Assembly: GCA_963971405.1 (NCBI GenBank)
Contig: OZ020489.1
Span: 28,298,290-28,362,289 of the forward strand
DNA: 64,000 nt
From: Psococerastis gibbosa
Lineage: Eukaryota > Arthropoda > Insecta > Psocodea > Psocidae
Direction: 5' to 3'
Within the stretch, counting starts at the first letter, position 1. Each line of letters starts with the position of its first letter. Shown piece by piece: positions 1 to 12,313 of this stretch. Under the pieces are notes generated by a model. The model was not told where the DNA came from. It did no database searches and was given only the letters and a program-made list of their open reading frames with translations. The translations under genes were made by a program, and so were the position numbers.

Positions 1-1330
1 ATGACAGTAGCATCTGATGTTAATCTCTACGATGAGACAGGCGTCAACTACGGGACGTGGCACACTATGTCCCGCTCGTGAGCTGGTTCAATAAAACCAA
101 GATAGGGAGATAGGACATGTATATATTCGCGCCAAAAATTGGTGCCTACATGTCGCGTCTATCAATTAACACGAAAATGAAATTAAGAAGGAAGGCTCAG
201 AATAGGTTGAACAAAACATGCGGCTAGATCTAACAACTGTCAGCTAACTCAACGGCCACTCCCTGCCAATGGCTGGCAAATACCCGAAAAAAATAGTGAT
301 AGGTGTTGGCGAGTATATCAAGTTTAATGTTTTCAGCAATGCAAAACTCCGTTAATACTCATCGTAAAGGGTTAAAATAAAAAATACAATAGAAAATAGA
401 GATGTTAAGCATCGTTAAAAAAATGCAGCTCCAAGATTTGAAGATGTACAGTTTACTGACATTATTCAATAACCGGGTTTGGTCGTTTGCACACTCTTAC
501 TGCAGCTTTTGACATTGTAACACGGTTAGCTTTTTTAACCTGAGGTTTTACAGTGTGTCCCTCTGGTTACACATTCCCATATAAGTACAGGTAGCTGATG
601 TGGAAGCCCCGGGACGAAATCCAGTTTTTCCATCGCTAGAGTCCGGATATCATTCGTTCCCATAGCGTAGCCACTCACCAACTTGTCCAACTTATTGTTA
701 GTATTTGCAAATTCTCATAGGTTTTTTTTGGCAGTCACTATCATTTACACAGTCATTGAACGTAGTAGCAACAGTGTTTAGATTGCTTAATTTGACCAGT
801 TGCTGCAAGAAGCTATATGTTCCTACAAGCTATACCGACGCCAAGATAGCGTCTAAATCCTGGTATAGTCATTTTGTGGATGGTATATCATGAAAATCCA
901 TGCATAGCTTAACCCAGGATTTAATTTTGACCGGTTCAGCCTATAAACACATCAATCTTCCGTCTGATCCATTCACAAAAGCTGTCAAAGCACCCACTGG
1001 TCTGTACTGTTCTTTAATTAATTTCAATAATCGAAGAGGAGAACCGCAGACAGATTTAACAGTTGAGGAATGCTTTTTATACTGGGATAGGTCTACAATC
1101 AATTATTTCTTTTAACTTTGATGGATTTAGCTTCAATCTCTTTTGGTTAAACAATATTATTGTTTTGCCTGCATCAAGAGCGGCTGACGAACGAACAACA
1201 TCACCAGTAAAGCTAACTAGTATTGGAGAAGTACAATATCCAAAAGAGTCCAAAAACCACTGTCAGGTTGCTGCTGGGCAACGCCTCTGTCTCCAGGCAT
1301 CTGGCTAGGACAGGCATTTGGTGTGCGTGT
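1..1330. other. AT-rich non-coding DNA, probably integrin intron
   Basis: I see no gene, RNA or recognisable repeat here. Short ORFs at 705-1308 are of chance length, show no domain pattern, and overlap one another in different frames. Confidence 0.5.
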
Positions 1331-1339
1331 ATCGCCTGA

Positions 1340-1480
1340 TTTGCCTCTATGATTTATGTGCGTGTGGATAGCAACAAGACATCCCAGATCATATGACTTT
1401 TGAGTGCCCACCAGGAGAGGGCAGAATTGGTCACCTTATTACAGGAACGAAGAATAATAGAACTATTCTCATCCATAGAC
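1340..1480 (+). pseudogene. Possible LINE C-terminal zinc-knuckle remnant
   Basis: In one forward frame the sequence reads DIPDHMTFECP after a Cys-rich stretch and a stop codon. This resembles the end of non-LTR retrotransposon ORF2 proteins that carry RNase H, where a CCHC knuckle ends HxxFEC. The reading is broken and short, and no reverse transcriptase lies upstream, so the call is tentative. Confidence 0.3.
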
Positions 1481-1530
1481 AATCTCTAGGAACTAGACAG
1501 ACACTGGGCAAAAATGGCAAGTATTTAGTT

Positions 1531-1800
1531 TTTTAGTTATTTATTTAAGGACTTTTTATGGACCCAGGCCTGCTTATAGTGGCTCATAGGTCCCTTGTCA
1601 TATACCAACGACTCTGTGGATTTCGAACATTATTTGTATTGTTTCCGTATGCATTTTTGGCCATTGGCAAACTGGTATACGTTCTCAATGTCAACTTACA
1701 CCGGCTACAAGCGATAATGGATAAGCTGAGACAAGCTTACCATCGACACAATGAAACAGGCGAAAGCATGACTTAACCAAGCACAGATAAGAGTAAAACA
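1531..1800 (-). repeat. SINE-like family B, copy 1
   Basis: About 260 bp matching copies at 3102-3392, 54303-54572 and 55036-55250. Read on the minus strand it runs from CTGTGCTTGGTTAAGTCATG to CCATAAAAAGTCCTTAAATA and then an AT-rich tail. I find no convincing Pol III box, so it could be a LINE 3' end or a SINE body. The short ORF at 1558-1776 lies inside the repeat and is not a gene. Confidence 0.7.
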
Positions 1801-3101
1801 AACGACAACAAGTAAGTAGGTAGGTAAAATGTTTTAGTTGGCAACCTCGTTGTCCAGTGCGCTCCTGGTAGCATCACTATCAGTTTGCCAACCTAAACAG
1901 GGAGTAAACTGGTAAAACCAAAAATGGAGGTGGCTGGAGATCCCATAAGCCGAAAATAAATAAATAAATAAATAAAACTAACTGTCATTGATTTGAAACA
2001 AAGATTTGAGATAGGGAAAACCGTGGCAGCCACTGAATTCTCCGGAGCTACCCTAAATAGTGAAAAGCACTTACTGACTAAAAATGTCGCAAACTCGATT
2101 TCCGCTGGGGAGAACATAAAGCTATCACTTTTGCAGCTGCCAGCTACCAAAATAAATAAATTAAAACAGCTCAAAGGGATTTCTTATTTAAACTTCTTCA
2201 TGTTCGTTTTTTTTATTCTCTTAAAAACGCTACTTACTGTGTCAAACACTGTTTTATATATTACACATACTACAACACGGTAATGCTTAATATTTCATAA
2301 TTTTAATGCAATGAGAATAAGGGTACAATGGGAAAATGATTAATCAAAAAAAAATTTTAATATTGAAATTCATGCCATAATTATGATAACTCCAGTTGTT
2401 TTCCTAACTTCGATTCAAGTTTCTCAGCAATGCAGAACTTCTGTGTGCTCCGGGTTTTGTTTTTCAGTTTCCCAATTAAGTTTGACAAGCATAGGACCAC
2501 TTCAACCCCCAGCGTCATATTTTGGAGTTGCTAAATCAGCCTTCTATGAGCCAGTGAAAAATAACTGATCATTATTTCGTTATTTAAACGTTCCATTTCT
2601 GATAAAAATTCACGGCGAAAACTGTTTTCCAAGTCCAGTTATTTTCTGGGAAGCTGGTCCAAGGTCTGCGAACTTTGATCTGTTGTAAAATATGATAGTA
2701 AGGTACCAGTGCCGGTAGTTGCTGGCAAATGCTGACATGGACTCCATGGTCATTACAAGTACGTTTCAATCAGCTGTTTGGCAGGGGCCAGGGGGTAGAG
2801 GTTACCCAGCGGGCTCGACCAGTCCATGTTACATTGATGGATGTCGTGGTGCTCTAATGTTACCAACAACTAATCTACTATCCCCTCCAACTACTAAAGC
2901 ACATCCAAAATTTACAGAGTTCTTACTCATGCCTTGAAGTGTTAGGCTCATGTATGGTACACTACTGTAGGTGATGAATGATGAAAACTGTTGCTGTATG
3001 TCTGTGCCTGTAGAGTCGCTTATTATTATAATAGTTTTGGTTCGCTGACACAGGCCTTAGCTTCGAAAAGCTTGAACAAGTGCTCTGAAGTATAATAATA
3101 A

Positions 3102-3108
3102 TAACAAA

Positions 3109-3139
<31 letters not shown>

Positions 3140-3392
3140 TCCTAAGGACTTTTATGGACCTACGCTTACTTATAGTGGTCCATAGGTCCCTTGTCCAATG
3201 CCAACGACCCCATGGATTTCGGGCATTATTTGTATTGTTTCCGTATGCATTTTTTGTCATTGGAAAACTGGTATAAGTCCTCAATGTCAACCTACACCGG
3301 CTACAAACGATAATGGACAAGCTGGGACAAGCTTACCATTGACGCAAACAGGCGAAAGCATGAATTAACCAAGTACAGATACGAGTACTCTG
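3102..3392 (-). repeat. SINE-like family B, copy 2, with (AAT)n tail
   Basis: Same family and orientation as the copy at 1531-1800. The 3' tail is an expanded ATT/AAT microsatellite at about 3102-3139, which accounts for the Leu-run ORF read through it. The body is 80-90% similar by eye to the other copies. Confidence 0.7.
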
Positions 3393-3469
3393 GAGTTCAT
3401 AGCGTATTGGTGCTTTCACTGCTTTCGCACATGGACCTGACCTGGGTCCAACCAACTGTAAATGCGGCT

Positions 3470-3570
3470 ACTGGGAATGCTGCTTACCACAACATCACAA
3501 TTAGAGTAGAGCACTGAGAGAGGATTCTCTACCAGCCCTCAGACCATTGTATTGTCGTGCCACGACGTGT
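3470..3570 (+). repeat. Dispersed repeat family R, copy 1
   Basis: A roughly 100-bp unit recognised by TAGAGCACTGAGAGAGGATT, CTCTACCAG and GTCGTGCCACG. Related copies occur at 21560-21640, 23605-23705, 44335-44443, 56150-56250 and 63140-63265 in both orientations. No termini or coding capacity are visible, so the class is unknown. Confidence 0.55.
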
Positions 3571-6500
3571 GACAGTTATGTATACTACGTTTTATATTTG
3601 TTTCGTGACACTGTATGCATAAGTGTACACGTAACATGGCCAGCTTCTCACGAACTGTCCTCTTACACACTATTTCAATTTATTCCATTTGAATAACATG
3701 CCTCTTCAGTTTTGTATTTAAATAGGATGCAAAAAACATATTGAATTTAGTTATGTGGAATATTTTGCACTGCAATGATTGCCATACTCTGGTGAAACTT
3801 CTTCAACCAATCAATGATGAGTGCCTACCTATTAGCAAATACCTACAGTATATCAAATGTTGAGTCCCTAATCCTATCATACAATAGATCTAGTTTAGTA
3901 CAGGAAGCTAACCCTATCTACAGGGTAGTGTATGGATAAAAAAATGAGAAGGGCCAACTCATTATAAAAAATGACAATTTTTTATCAAAAAAATATTGAC
4001 CAAAAAAGCGGGTCTAAGTCCCGAAAATGGGCTAGCAATGTATGCTGGTCACCCCCTTAATCCAGGTGGCGATTGAAATCCGAAGGACAATTATTTTGAC
4101 TGCTGCCCCGTTATATCCCGCCCCAAAGCATGGGATATCGTCAATTGCAAGGTAGCCTGCTAGGTTGATATCTACATTGATATAGCTGTAAGCTTAAGTA
4201 GGCCACACAGCAATATTGAAACTGATACAAATCCTCTTATTTGAAAACCAAGCCAGCATACCCCGAAGAATATACGTGTCTGTCTGGCAACCACAAGTAA
4301 TACGATCTTGTTTCCACTCCCCTAATCTCAATCAAGAAGGGCCTTCTCCACAGCCTTGAATACAGTACTGACTTTGTCGCGTTTGGAGCCATCCGTGACC
4401 GCAGAAATATCGCTTTACGTAAAACTAGAAGGAAGGGATTACTGAATGTATTTCAAAGATATAACATGAACGACGGAGGTGAAACCTGCGGTAACCTACC
4501 ATGGCCTAACGTAAATTGAAACCAACTAAAGACCTGTTCCATTAGCGAAAAGCAAGTAAAGTAAATTTTGGCATTTTTGTCTCTTATGTAGGTGGTGGCC
4601 CAAGTCTCAAAAGATATTTTTGGTGCGCTCGAATGCCTCATCTCTTCTTCATAAAACTCCAGTTGACTTCGGTAAGATATCGTAGATAATATTTCTGAAT
4701 TACTGCCAACAGAACCTCAAAATAATATTGTAAGACGGACGGGCTTGCTTTTGTATCAAAGGTGAATTTTAACAAGACCACGTTTCCAATTACCAATACC
4801 AATAAGCACGACAGTGGCCTCAACTTGTCGTCCTGGAATCACTGGCGGTAGGCCTGTAATTAGAATTGGCTACAGTTCTTAGCAGTTACCCATGGCATGG
4901 CCATACTATACCTTCAGAGCAAAGGTAGTAGGGCTACTGAGGTAACATCACATGTTAAGTTTTCTGTATGGAATACGGGCGGCAACATCAGCGCCATCAT
5001 GGCGCGGTACCGTATGGGATAGGGTAAAGTGGCAGCAGACAAATTGTCCCAGCATTTCATTTTTCAAATGGATGGTCGGATTTGAAAGAGGTCAGTTCGT
5101 GCATCCGTATTGCTACTCCGAATGATACGTACTTCAATGATGTCATGTTGAAGAACATACTATGTACATATATACAATATCTAGTAAGTTATAAACTAAC
5201 TAGCCCATACCTCTACGCCAGATTTTGGATTTAGCTTTTATTCCAATAATAGATTTGAAGAAAAGATGGCTAGCCGGTTAGGCCAGCTTCTTTCACTACC
5301 TTGATAACAAAGAACTAACTAAGCTCCAAACATATACTAACATACGCGGCAATGAGGCTCCAAACCACTATCGTCAACGCTCATAAAAAGTAGACCAGCG
5401 TTTTTGAAGTAGCATGTACCTGAAGTACCTGTTACACCCAAGTCGGAAGGTACAAAGGGTTGGCTACTGCAAACGGTTTAGGTTCAGCGCGAGCAGCATA
5501 GAAATGGACGAAAAGCAGCGCTCCTAAATTACGCCCCATCCCGAGCATATAAAGAACCCTTGTTGACATTTAACCCCTTGAAAAAATACATTTTGGATTG
5601 TGAAAGGAAATCAGATGCCCCACGTTAGTCAAAATAAAACCCAGATGACATGCAGGGGCGGCGTAAGAGCCGTTGTGTAGTTTGATTTATTTATAAGTTT
5701 CAGCAGCTGCCGAAAAAGCTGTGCTAAGAACTATTTTAATACAGTTCAACGTGTTAAATTCCGAAAGACTAATGCTGCTAGTAAATATTCCAACAATAAT
5801 ACAGTATGTTATATTATGCTGCATATATTGTCATATACTAAAAATTAACTTTTTCATGCTTTGGTCACCTTAAGGGGCAAATACTATCCATCACCAAAAC
5901 ATCTGCCATGGGTTAAGGGGCAATTTTACATTGTAAAGGGAGTTAGTAGAACTCCAGCGGAGTTACATATTTAACTTCCTTGAATTGTCTAGAAAGTGTA
6001 GGAAGTCCTCTTTTATTTATAAGACGAATCTACGGTGGACAACTCTATTTCGAGGCTACTAGTTAGGCATAGAGGTTCGACGGTTTCTCCACCTGATGCC
6101 GACGTCTTTAGAAAATATTTATGACGCACGCACTAAATGCATCTTTTCGTCATTCCACCCGATCACTTGCTACCTCTTCCCACCCTATAATAATTATGAA
6201 AATGCTATTGTTCATAACAAGACGCATCGGTTCACATAAACGGGAGGAGTCAAGAAGGCAATAGAACTCTGTACGAGATGAATCAACGCTATGATTACGG
6301 GTAATAAGGAGGCCGCATGCCCATAAACGGCAGACAGTAAGAATGGTCTAAAACAATTAACCGGCAGGGAATATTCAGTACTCTCATCTCATAGAGTTCT
6401 CCATTTTAAGCGCTTCTGCAATTGTCTTTACAGTTCATTACTTCCAATGCCACGGAATAAAATAAAAAAGTAAATTTGGGAAAGAAGACTAGCGAGGGCT

Positions 6501-7400
6501 AGATGAAGATAATATATATTTTTTAATTGAAAAGAAAAATAATGGCTTTTAAGGGTTAAAACAGAGATGTTTTGTGGAACTGGGTTACTTGGAATCTGGC
6601 GCAATTTCCTTGATTATCGTTAAGTAGACTGGAGTGGGTGGTACCGTACTCGTTACGAAAGTTGGCTTCTTCTTAATTCGTCGCGCGGGCAATAAGTTGA
6701 AACCTATTTCCGTAATGGCTACCACCCACCTCCAATCTTCTTAACAATAACCAAACAATTAAATAGTCAACCTGATTCTACAATAACAAATTGAATGAGG
6801 ACAGCAGCAATGAGTAAACATACCTGGCTCATTTTCTTATCACTAATCACAAAAAGAATGTTAAGGAACCATAAAAATTACCTGGGTCAATTAGTAGTCA
6901 ATTGCAATTTATACATCGCAACAGTACAAAACAATCTGGAAGTATAATAATTGTGAATAGTGAATAGACCACTGCATTAAATTATTAGCTACGTTAGTCA
7001 AATGCTGCGGAGTAGTCAATAATTATTTCCGCCCCTGCATGAGGCCCAGCCTCCCAATCGTAGGGTTCCTAGAATGCCGCATGTGGCGTGAACCGAGCAG
7101 GAAACACGAGGGCTGCTACCGGAAGTTCTGGGGGCAGTAACTCAGTTCCTTACTGCTACGTCAAGATTACTTTAAAAACGTCTGACGAGGAGACATAGGG
7201 ACCATAGGGTTCTGATTTAGACATTTTTGGGCTTACGACTAAGTTAAAAAATATGTTATAGCAGGTAATATAGTATTTAAATCAAATGAAACCATATTAA
7301 TGTGGAACAAGAAACAATTCGTTAAACGTGAGCATACTCCATGGAAACATGGATTCAACTGTACGATATACACTTTTCATTGCAAGCAATCACTTAACTG
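3571..7400. other. Non-coding DNA without recognised features
   Basis: No ORF with domain character, no splice-bounded exon and no repeat I could pair inside the window. ORFs at 4453-4823 are chance-length. A local inverted repeat near 6635-6735 (GAGTGGGTGGTACC and GCTACCACCCACCTCC) is the only structure noticed. Confidence 0.5.
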
Positions 7401-7408
7401 TCATTGAG

Positions 7409-7562
7409 CAACCATAGTTCGTTGCCCAAATAGAATATGTCATTATTCTTGGGGTTAAACATGTAAACAAAACCATTTTGAATAGCAATTTCCATTACAA
7501 AATAATCTTGTTTACATTTTTAATCCCAGGTTGGGATTAAAAATAATCGCCATAGTAGGTCG
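7409..7562. mobile_element. Foldback MITE family C, diverged copy
   Basis: Shares GGGGTTAAACATGTAAACAA and, inverted, TTGTTTACATTTTTAATCCC, plus a CGCCATAGTAGGTC end, with copies at 13624-13769 and 62584-62726. The arms pair with each other around a short AT-rich centre. The left terminus is eroded. Confidence 0.55.
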
Positions 7563-8895
7563 GCAGATAGCCATTTGTTAAACCACACACAGGCACACAT
7601 ATAACCCGGGCCCTATTAGTATATTAGTATACAGACTGGAAAGTACGTTCAACCTATGTTGAAAAAAGTAATAAAATAAATTCATTTGATTTTCAGTACA
7701 GAACCTACAATATAACCAAATGCATTAATTACAAGCAAGAAGTCTTGTTCTTGTTGGAGATTTTTAATGTGTATAATAATCTCACTAGTACACATAAATT
7801 ATGGATTTATAGTTATTGATGTCTTAAACTTAACAAGAAAAAAGTATACGTACTAATACCGATATAATAATAAAAAAGAGAGATTAAGATTAAAAATACC
7901 TATATACATACTAGATAGATTCAGAGAGAATAAGTTTTATCGAAAAGAACTATAAAGTAAGCACAAAATTTTACGGAAGCATGTTATGGCTACTGCAATA
8001 ATGTGAAAGGAAACTCACTCAATAAACGATATTACAACGAAACCACTATCAAGCACGCAGGACCATATATTTCTCAATTGTTTTTATTACTTCCGGAAGC
8101 CATAAACTAAAATCTCATATCCTTGCGAAACACCATACTTTGCGCCAGAACTTAAAAGCATAGGGGGTCAATTTGAGTTGCATATAAGGGCGTATTGCCG
8201 TCCAATTTGTACAACATCTTTCCGAGTTATTTTTAGTCCGTGGGGGAGCTAAATTTGAAGAAACATCTGGGAAGCTGGTGAAATCTGTAATGGGATTATC
8301 AGACTCTTGTTTATAAGGAACCGCCACTTCATCAACAATTTGGTGTGCAGCCCACACTGCTTTGGGCCATCGGCTAGATTGTTGCTGTTGCCTTACTTAT
8401 TCGAAGAACAATTCCAGACAGTTCTCTTCCGAAAAAAACCAGAGATTGTCACATTAAGTGCAAAATATTCTTTGAAGTTTGGGATAAGGAATTCTAATTG
8501 AAATAGATGACGTTGTTAATTGCCGACGGCTGAAGATGAAGTAAACGCAACAAAAAGAACCGGTACGCCTACGAGTGAACACGCACATGCTTTCCTATTT
8601 ATTATTAATAATAATAATAATAATTTTTTTTCCTGCCTTCGTCCGTTACTCTACGGACTAAGGGCATATAATCAACAGAAACTACAATACAAGGCATACA
8701 ATTCTTATATAGAGTACCAAAAACCCCCTTAGGGGTTTGTCTGGGCGAGTTTGGATACAAAATGTCACCTCAGAGAGAAAACGAAAAGATTTTCAAATGC
8801 ATTTTGCAACAAAATGGCGCTATAAAATGCTCTATGTAGCTAATCAGCGCCATGAAGGCTTTTCTTGAAAAATGTTTCAATGTGGAATTTGCTTA

Positions 8896-9549
8896 TTGCT
8901 TTCCAATTTATACGTAGTATAAGGAAAGCTTTGTGATGGTCGAAATTTTCGATTCTGAGATTTCAACGGATTTACACGTTTTGAGGTCCCAATAACCCAA
9001 AAAAGTGGTTTTTACGAAATGTCTGTCGCTCTGTCTGTTCATCGATTTCCGGGCAAACCACTCGGCCGATTTTGAAGAAATTTTGCATGTAGGTTCACAA
9101 AAATCATACCTCGAGAACATTTTTATTTTTATTTTGGGCTAACTCAATTTGGGGGGGTTTTATTCTCAAAAAACGCCTAAAAAAATTATTTCTCAAAAAC
9201 GGCTCCAACGTTTTCTTTTAAATTCACATATATAAAAATAACTAAATTTTAATGAAAAATGACTAAAAAATAATTTTTTGTAAAAAAAATGTTTTTTTGA
9301 AAAAAAATTATAGAAAATTCACGCTCAAATGCATTGCGTGCCCTGCAAGTATTGCTGTGTGGTAATGTGTTGGTCTGACCTATCTAGAATTTACCTCACC
9401 TCCAGTGACGTCAGGTGGACAACCCCCCCGGAGATATCGGAAATTTATCCATACATAGGAAAATTATTTACCATTTAATTACTCATTTTCGCTATCTACT
9501 AATTTTGATAAATTGGAAAGCCTGTTCGAGTAAACTCGGACCGGTTCTT
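8896..9549 (+). mobile_element. Non-coding transposon with hairpin left end (family H), copy 1
   Basis: The left end, from about 8898, folds on itself: GCTTTCC, a TATAC/GTATA inner stem, then GGAAAGC. The right end has AAATTGGAAAGC, which is inverted relative to the left end, then a CGAGT/ACTCG hairpin and GGACCGGTTCTT. It contains no coding frame of note; the minus-strand ORF at 8908-9120 runs through a TGTCTGTC-type stretch. A longer copy with the same ends lies at 46404-47263 inside another transposon, which fixes the boundaries. The class is uncertain: it lacks long terminal inverted repeats and a clear Helitron CTRR end. Confidence 0.75.
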
Positions 9550-9649
9550 ATGGTATAAGCGTCGTCAATATAACATACGATATTGGGCTAGATTAGTATT
9601 GCACAATGCGCATTCATTTGTTAACTATAAATTTCTTATGATCCGATTA

Positions 9650-10033
9650 GGCGCCCATTCCACAGACCGGCTAGGGCTATTTACAAAAACAGTGACGTGG
9701 TAGCAGACATTCAAGACTTAGGCGGGGTTTCCCCCGACCTCGCATTGCAGAATTGACGGAAATGTTTATTTTCCTCTATGCCATAATTAAAATTGATCAA
9801 TGATCATACAGTAAAATCACAAACAAACAAACTAAGATTCAAAAATGGCGTCATGGGATATGTTAAGTACAAACATTTTAATAGATTTCTATAAAAAGAC
9901 AAATTCTAATTTCCGTCGATGTCATTTGCATTCTGCAACACGAGGTCGGTGAACACGCCACCTAAGTCTTGAATGTCTGCTACCACGTCACCGTTTTTGT
10001 AAATAGCCCTAGCCGGTCGGTGGAATGGGCGCC
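9650..10033 (-). mobile_element. MITE family A (GGCGCCC ends), copy 1
   Basis: This 384-bp element begins GGCGCCCATTCC and ends with its complement, with arms of roughly 105 bp around an AT-rich centre. Each arm holds a second, internal terminus-like motif (GGCGGGGTTTCCNCCGACC type). Flanks are TTA on the left and TAA on the right, matching a TWA target as in PIF/Harbinger elements, although the two sides are not identical. The centre is inverted relative to copies at 11930 and 29467. No transposase is encoded. Confidence 0.88.
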
Positions 10034-10561
10034 TAAATGATGGCAGCAGGAATATTAAGAAACTTTGGGAGCCAGTTACATAACTATACTTATAAAAAGC
10101 AGAAGAGCAATAAAGACGGTTCCTAAACCCCAACCCACATGATACCCGTAAATCAGACAGTCACTGAAAACCCCCCCATTCAGGCGTAAAAGTTGCGATT
10201 AAATCTAACATATTTGTCAAAGCTTTGAAAATAATACATTTCAAGTTGATTGTAATTGATATTTTTATTCCATGTTTAGCATGAAATGGTATCGGACATT
10301 TTTGATGGCTCTAATCAGGGTTTAATCGCGATGGTGCTGGCAAAGACAAATGGGCCAGAGATGGCCGCCCGATAACTTCTGACCTTGCTCTCTTCCTCTT
10401 AACAATTTAACCGCTTTCATTCAACGAAATCTAACAGGAAAGAGTCCTGAAATTTACTTACAATTTATGTTATGGTAAAGGTAATTCATATTCGAAAGTA
10501 TTTGTTTTCTGCTACGGTACCACGATGTACCCTATCTCAAAGCATGGCGTTAAAATGATCG

Positions 10562-11014
10562 ATGGAGGCGTTATCAATAGATATTACAATGGATGATCAC
10601 AGCTACCCTTATAATTTAAAAGCCATAGTAAATATAAACAGCATGTCTAATTATACCAACAGTACACCCCTTTCCAACACCAACAAGCTTTCAAACTATC
10701 TTAGACAATGTCGCGACGCACATAATTTAGACAAGCTACATAAACAGTCGTTGGGCTGCGGCATGAGCTCTTTGATAAGAGGGTTGTTTTTCGGCAGCCG
10801 AGTCATTAAAAACAGCCATATGCGAGTAAATGGCCTCAGGGGAAGATGCCCCAATAAAAACATGGGGCCCGTGAGCAGTCATTTCTCTTCGTTAGCCCCT
10901 TGGCGAATGACTAATGACGGTCAACGTCATTTGCTCTTTTTTCATCTGTCACCTAAGGGTGAATTATTAAGGGCCTATGTAACCCACGCCAATAACAAAG
11001 GAAATGCAATATGA
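10562..11014 (+). CDS. Orphan 150-codon ORF, function unknown
   Basis: An ATG-initiated frame of 150 codons ending TGA, in AT-rich surroundings. The product has no signal peptide, membrane segment, Cys/His cluster or repeat that I recognise; it is basic and Ser/Asn-rich. No splice sites or promoter set it apart. In a 64-kb AT-rich window one ORF this long can arise by chance, so it is reported only because it is among the longest frames outside a transposon. It has no in-window homologue. Confidence 0.12.
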   Translation: MEALSIDITMDDHSYPYNLKAIVNINSMSNYTNSTPLSNTNKLSNYLRQCRDAHNLDKLHKQSLGCGMSSLIRGLFFGSRVIKNSHMRVNGLRGRCPNKNMGPVSSHFSSLAPWRMTNDGQRHLLFFHLSPKGELLRAYVTHANNKGNAI

Positions 11015-11112
11015 AACATTTTTTTTTGAATATTTTTTCTGTCGTTTCATCCGAATTTCCCAATAGTCCACAAGTATTGTGCTGACCACATTCAGTAGCT
11101 TCTTAAATTTAA

Positions 11113-11393
11113 AGCAGAAGGCGCGGATCTACGGGGGGAGGGGGGGCTATAGCCCCATTAGGGTCCTCAAAATGCGTAAAACCCCACTATTTCAGTCCTA
11201 TTTTTCACAAGTTTTCTCCAGGGGGAGACCCCCGCCCCCCCCCCCCTGTACTCGATTGTAATAATTACCTAAAATATAGAACCCTTATCGCTCTGAAAAT
11301 GCGTAAAACCCCAATTTTTCAGCCCTATTTTTCAAAAAAAAATTGAAATTTAATCTTAGCCTACATTTTGGTCTCATTCTAGATCCGCGCCTG
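11113..11393 (+). mobile_element. hAT-type MITE family D (CAGGCGCGGATC ends), copy 1
   Basis: Begins near AAGGCGCGGATCTACGGGGG and ends CTAGATCCGCGCCTG. It is related throughout to the better-preserved copy at 30508-30800, including two CGTAAAACCCCA segments. A G-run near the left end and a 12-13 C run in the middle can pair. Flanks TAAAGCA and TAAAGTCA suggest a damaged 8-bp duplication. No coding capacity. Confidence 0.75.
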
Positions 11394-11929
11394 TAAAGTC
11401 AGGCATTTAAAACTATATTGTAAACAAATTATAACCAAGTATTTTTGACGAAATTAATTAATACCTCATTCTGTAGCGTCAAAAATATAACAGTGGTCAG
11501 ATGAATTTTTTTTAAAACAGCCGACAATTCACCTGACTATATTATTATATAAGTATTCAGTATTATTATGTTTTTTACATTAATAAATAGTACAGGTGAC
11601 CCAATATAAATTTGGTGTTTTTAATGATTTTTTAAAATGACATTTTCAAATGTTTCAGCTTACAAAAAGAGGAATTAATTAATTTCGCCAAAAATGATTG
11701 GTCACCATTTCATAGCAAAATGTTTTGAAATCCCAGCCTTAATGGACGAAAGTAAAAAAAATGACTTTAGAAAATTAGTCAGCATGTAAAATTTCCATAG
11801 CCTAGTTTAATTACACACTAATTACTCAAAAGAAATTACGAGTATATTATTCAAAAGTATATTATTAACCTTATTATATTATTTATCTAATCTAGTATTA
11901 TTTATCCGACATATTATAAAGCCTAAGTA

Positions 11930-12313
11930 GGCGCCCATCCCATTGACCGGCTAGGGCTATTTCCAAAAACAGTGACGTGGTAGCAGACATTCAAGACTTA
12001 GTTAACGTTTCCACCGACCTCGCATTGCAGATTGCAAATGACATTGACGGAAATGTTTGTTTTTCTTTTTATAGAAATCTATTAAAATGTTTGTAATTAG
12101 CATATCCCATGAAGCCATTTTTTAATTTTAGTTTGTTTGTTTGTGATTTTACAGTATGATCATTGATCAATTTTAACTATGGCATAGAGGAAAATAAACA
12201 TTTCCGTCAATTCTGCAATGCGAGGTCAGTGGAAATGCCACCTAAGTCTTGAATGTCTGCTACCACGTCACCGTTTTTGGAAATAGCCCCAGCCGGTCAA
12301 TGGAATGGGCACC
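11930..12313 (+). mobile_element. MITE family A, copy 2
   Basis: Also 384 bp, with GGCGCCCATCCC at the left and GGAATGGGCACC at the right. It has the same two-tier arms and an AT-rich centre in the opposite orientation to the copy at 9650. Flanks are GTA and TAA. The ORFs at 12249-12485 start inside its right arm and run into flanking DNA; they are not genes. Confidence 0.88.

Noticed and set aside
3057..3320. Minus ORF with a long Leu run
   Set aside because: Produced by the (AAT)n microsatellite and a SINE-like repeat.
9120..9345. Helitron 3' end in family H
   Set aside because: A hairpin is near the right terminus but the end is TCTT and not CTRR, and the left end is not TC followed by unique sequence.
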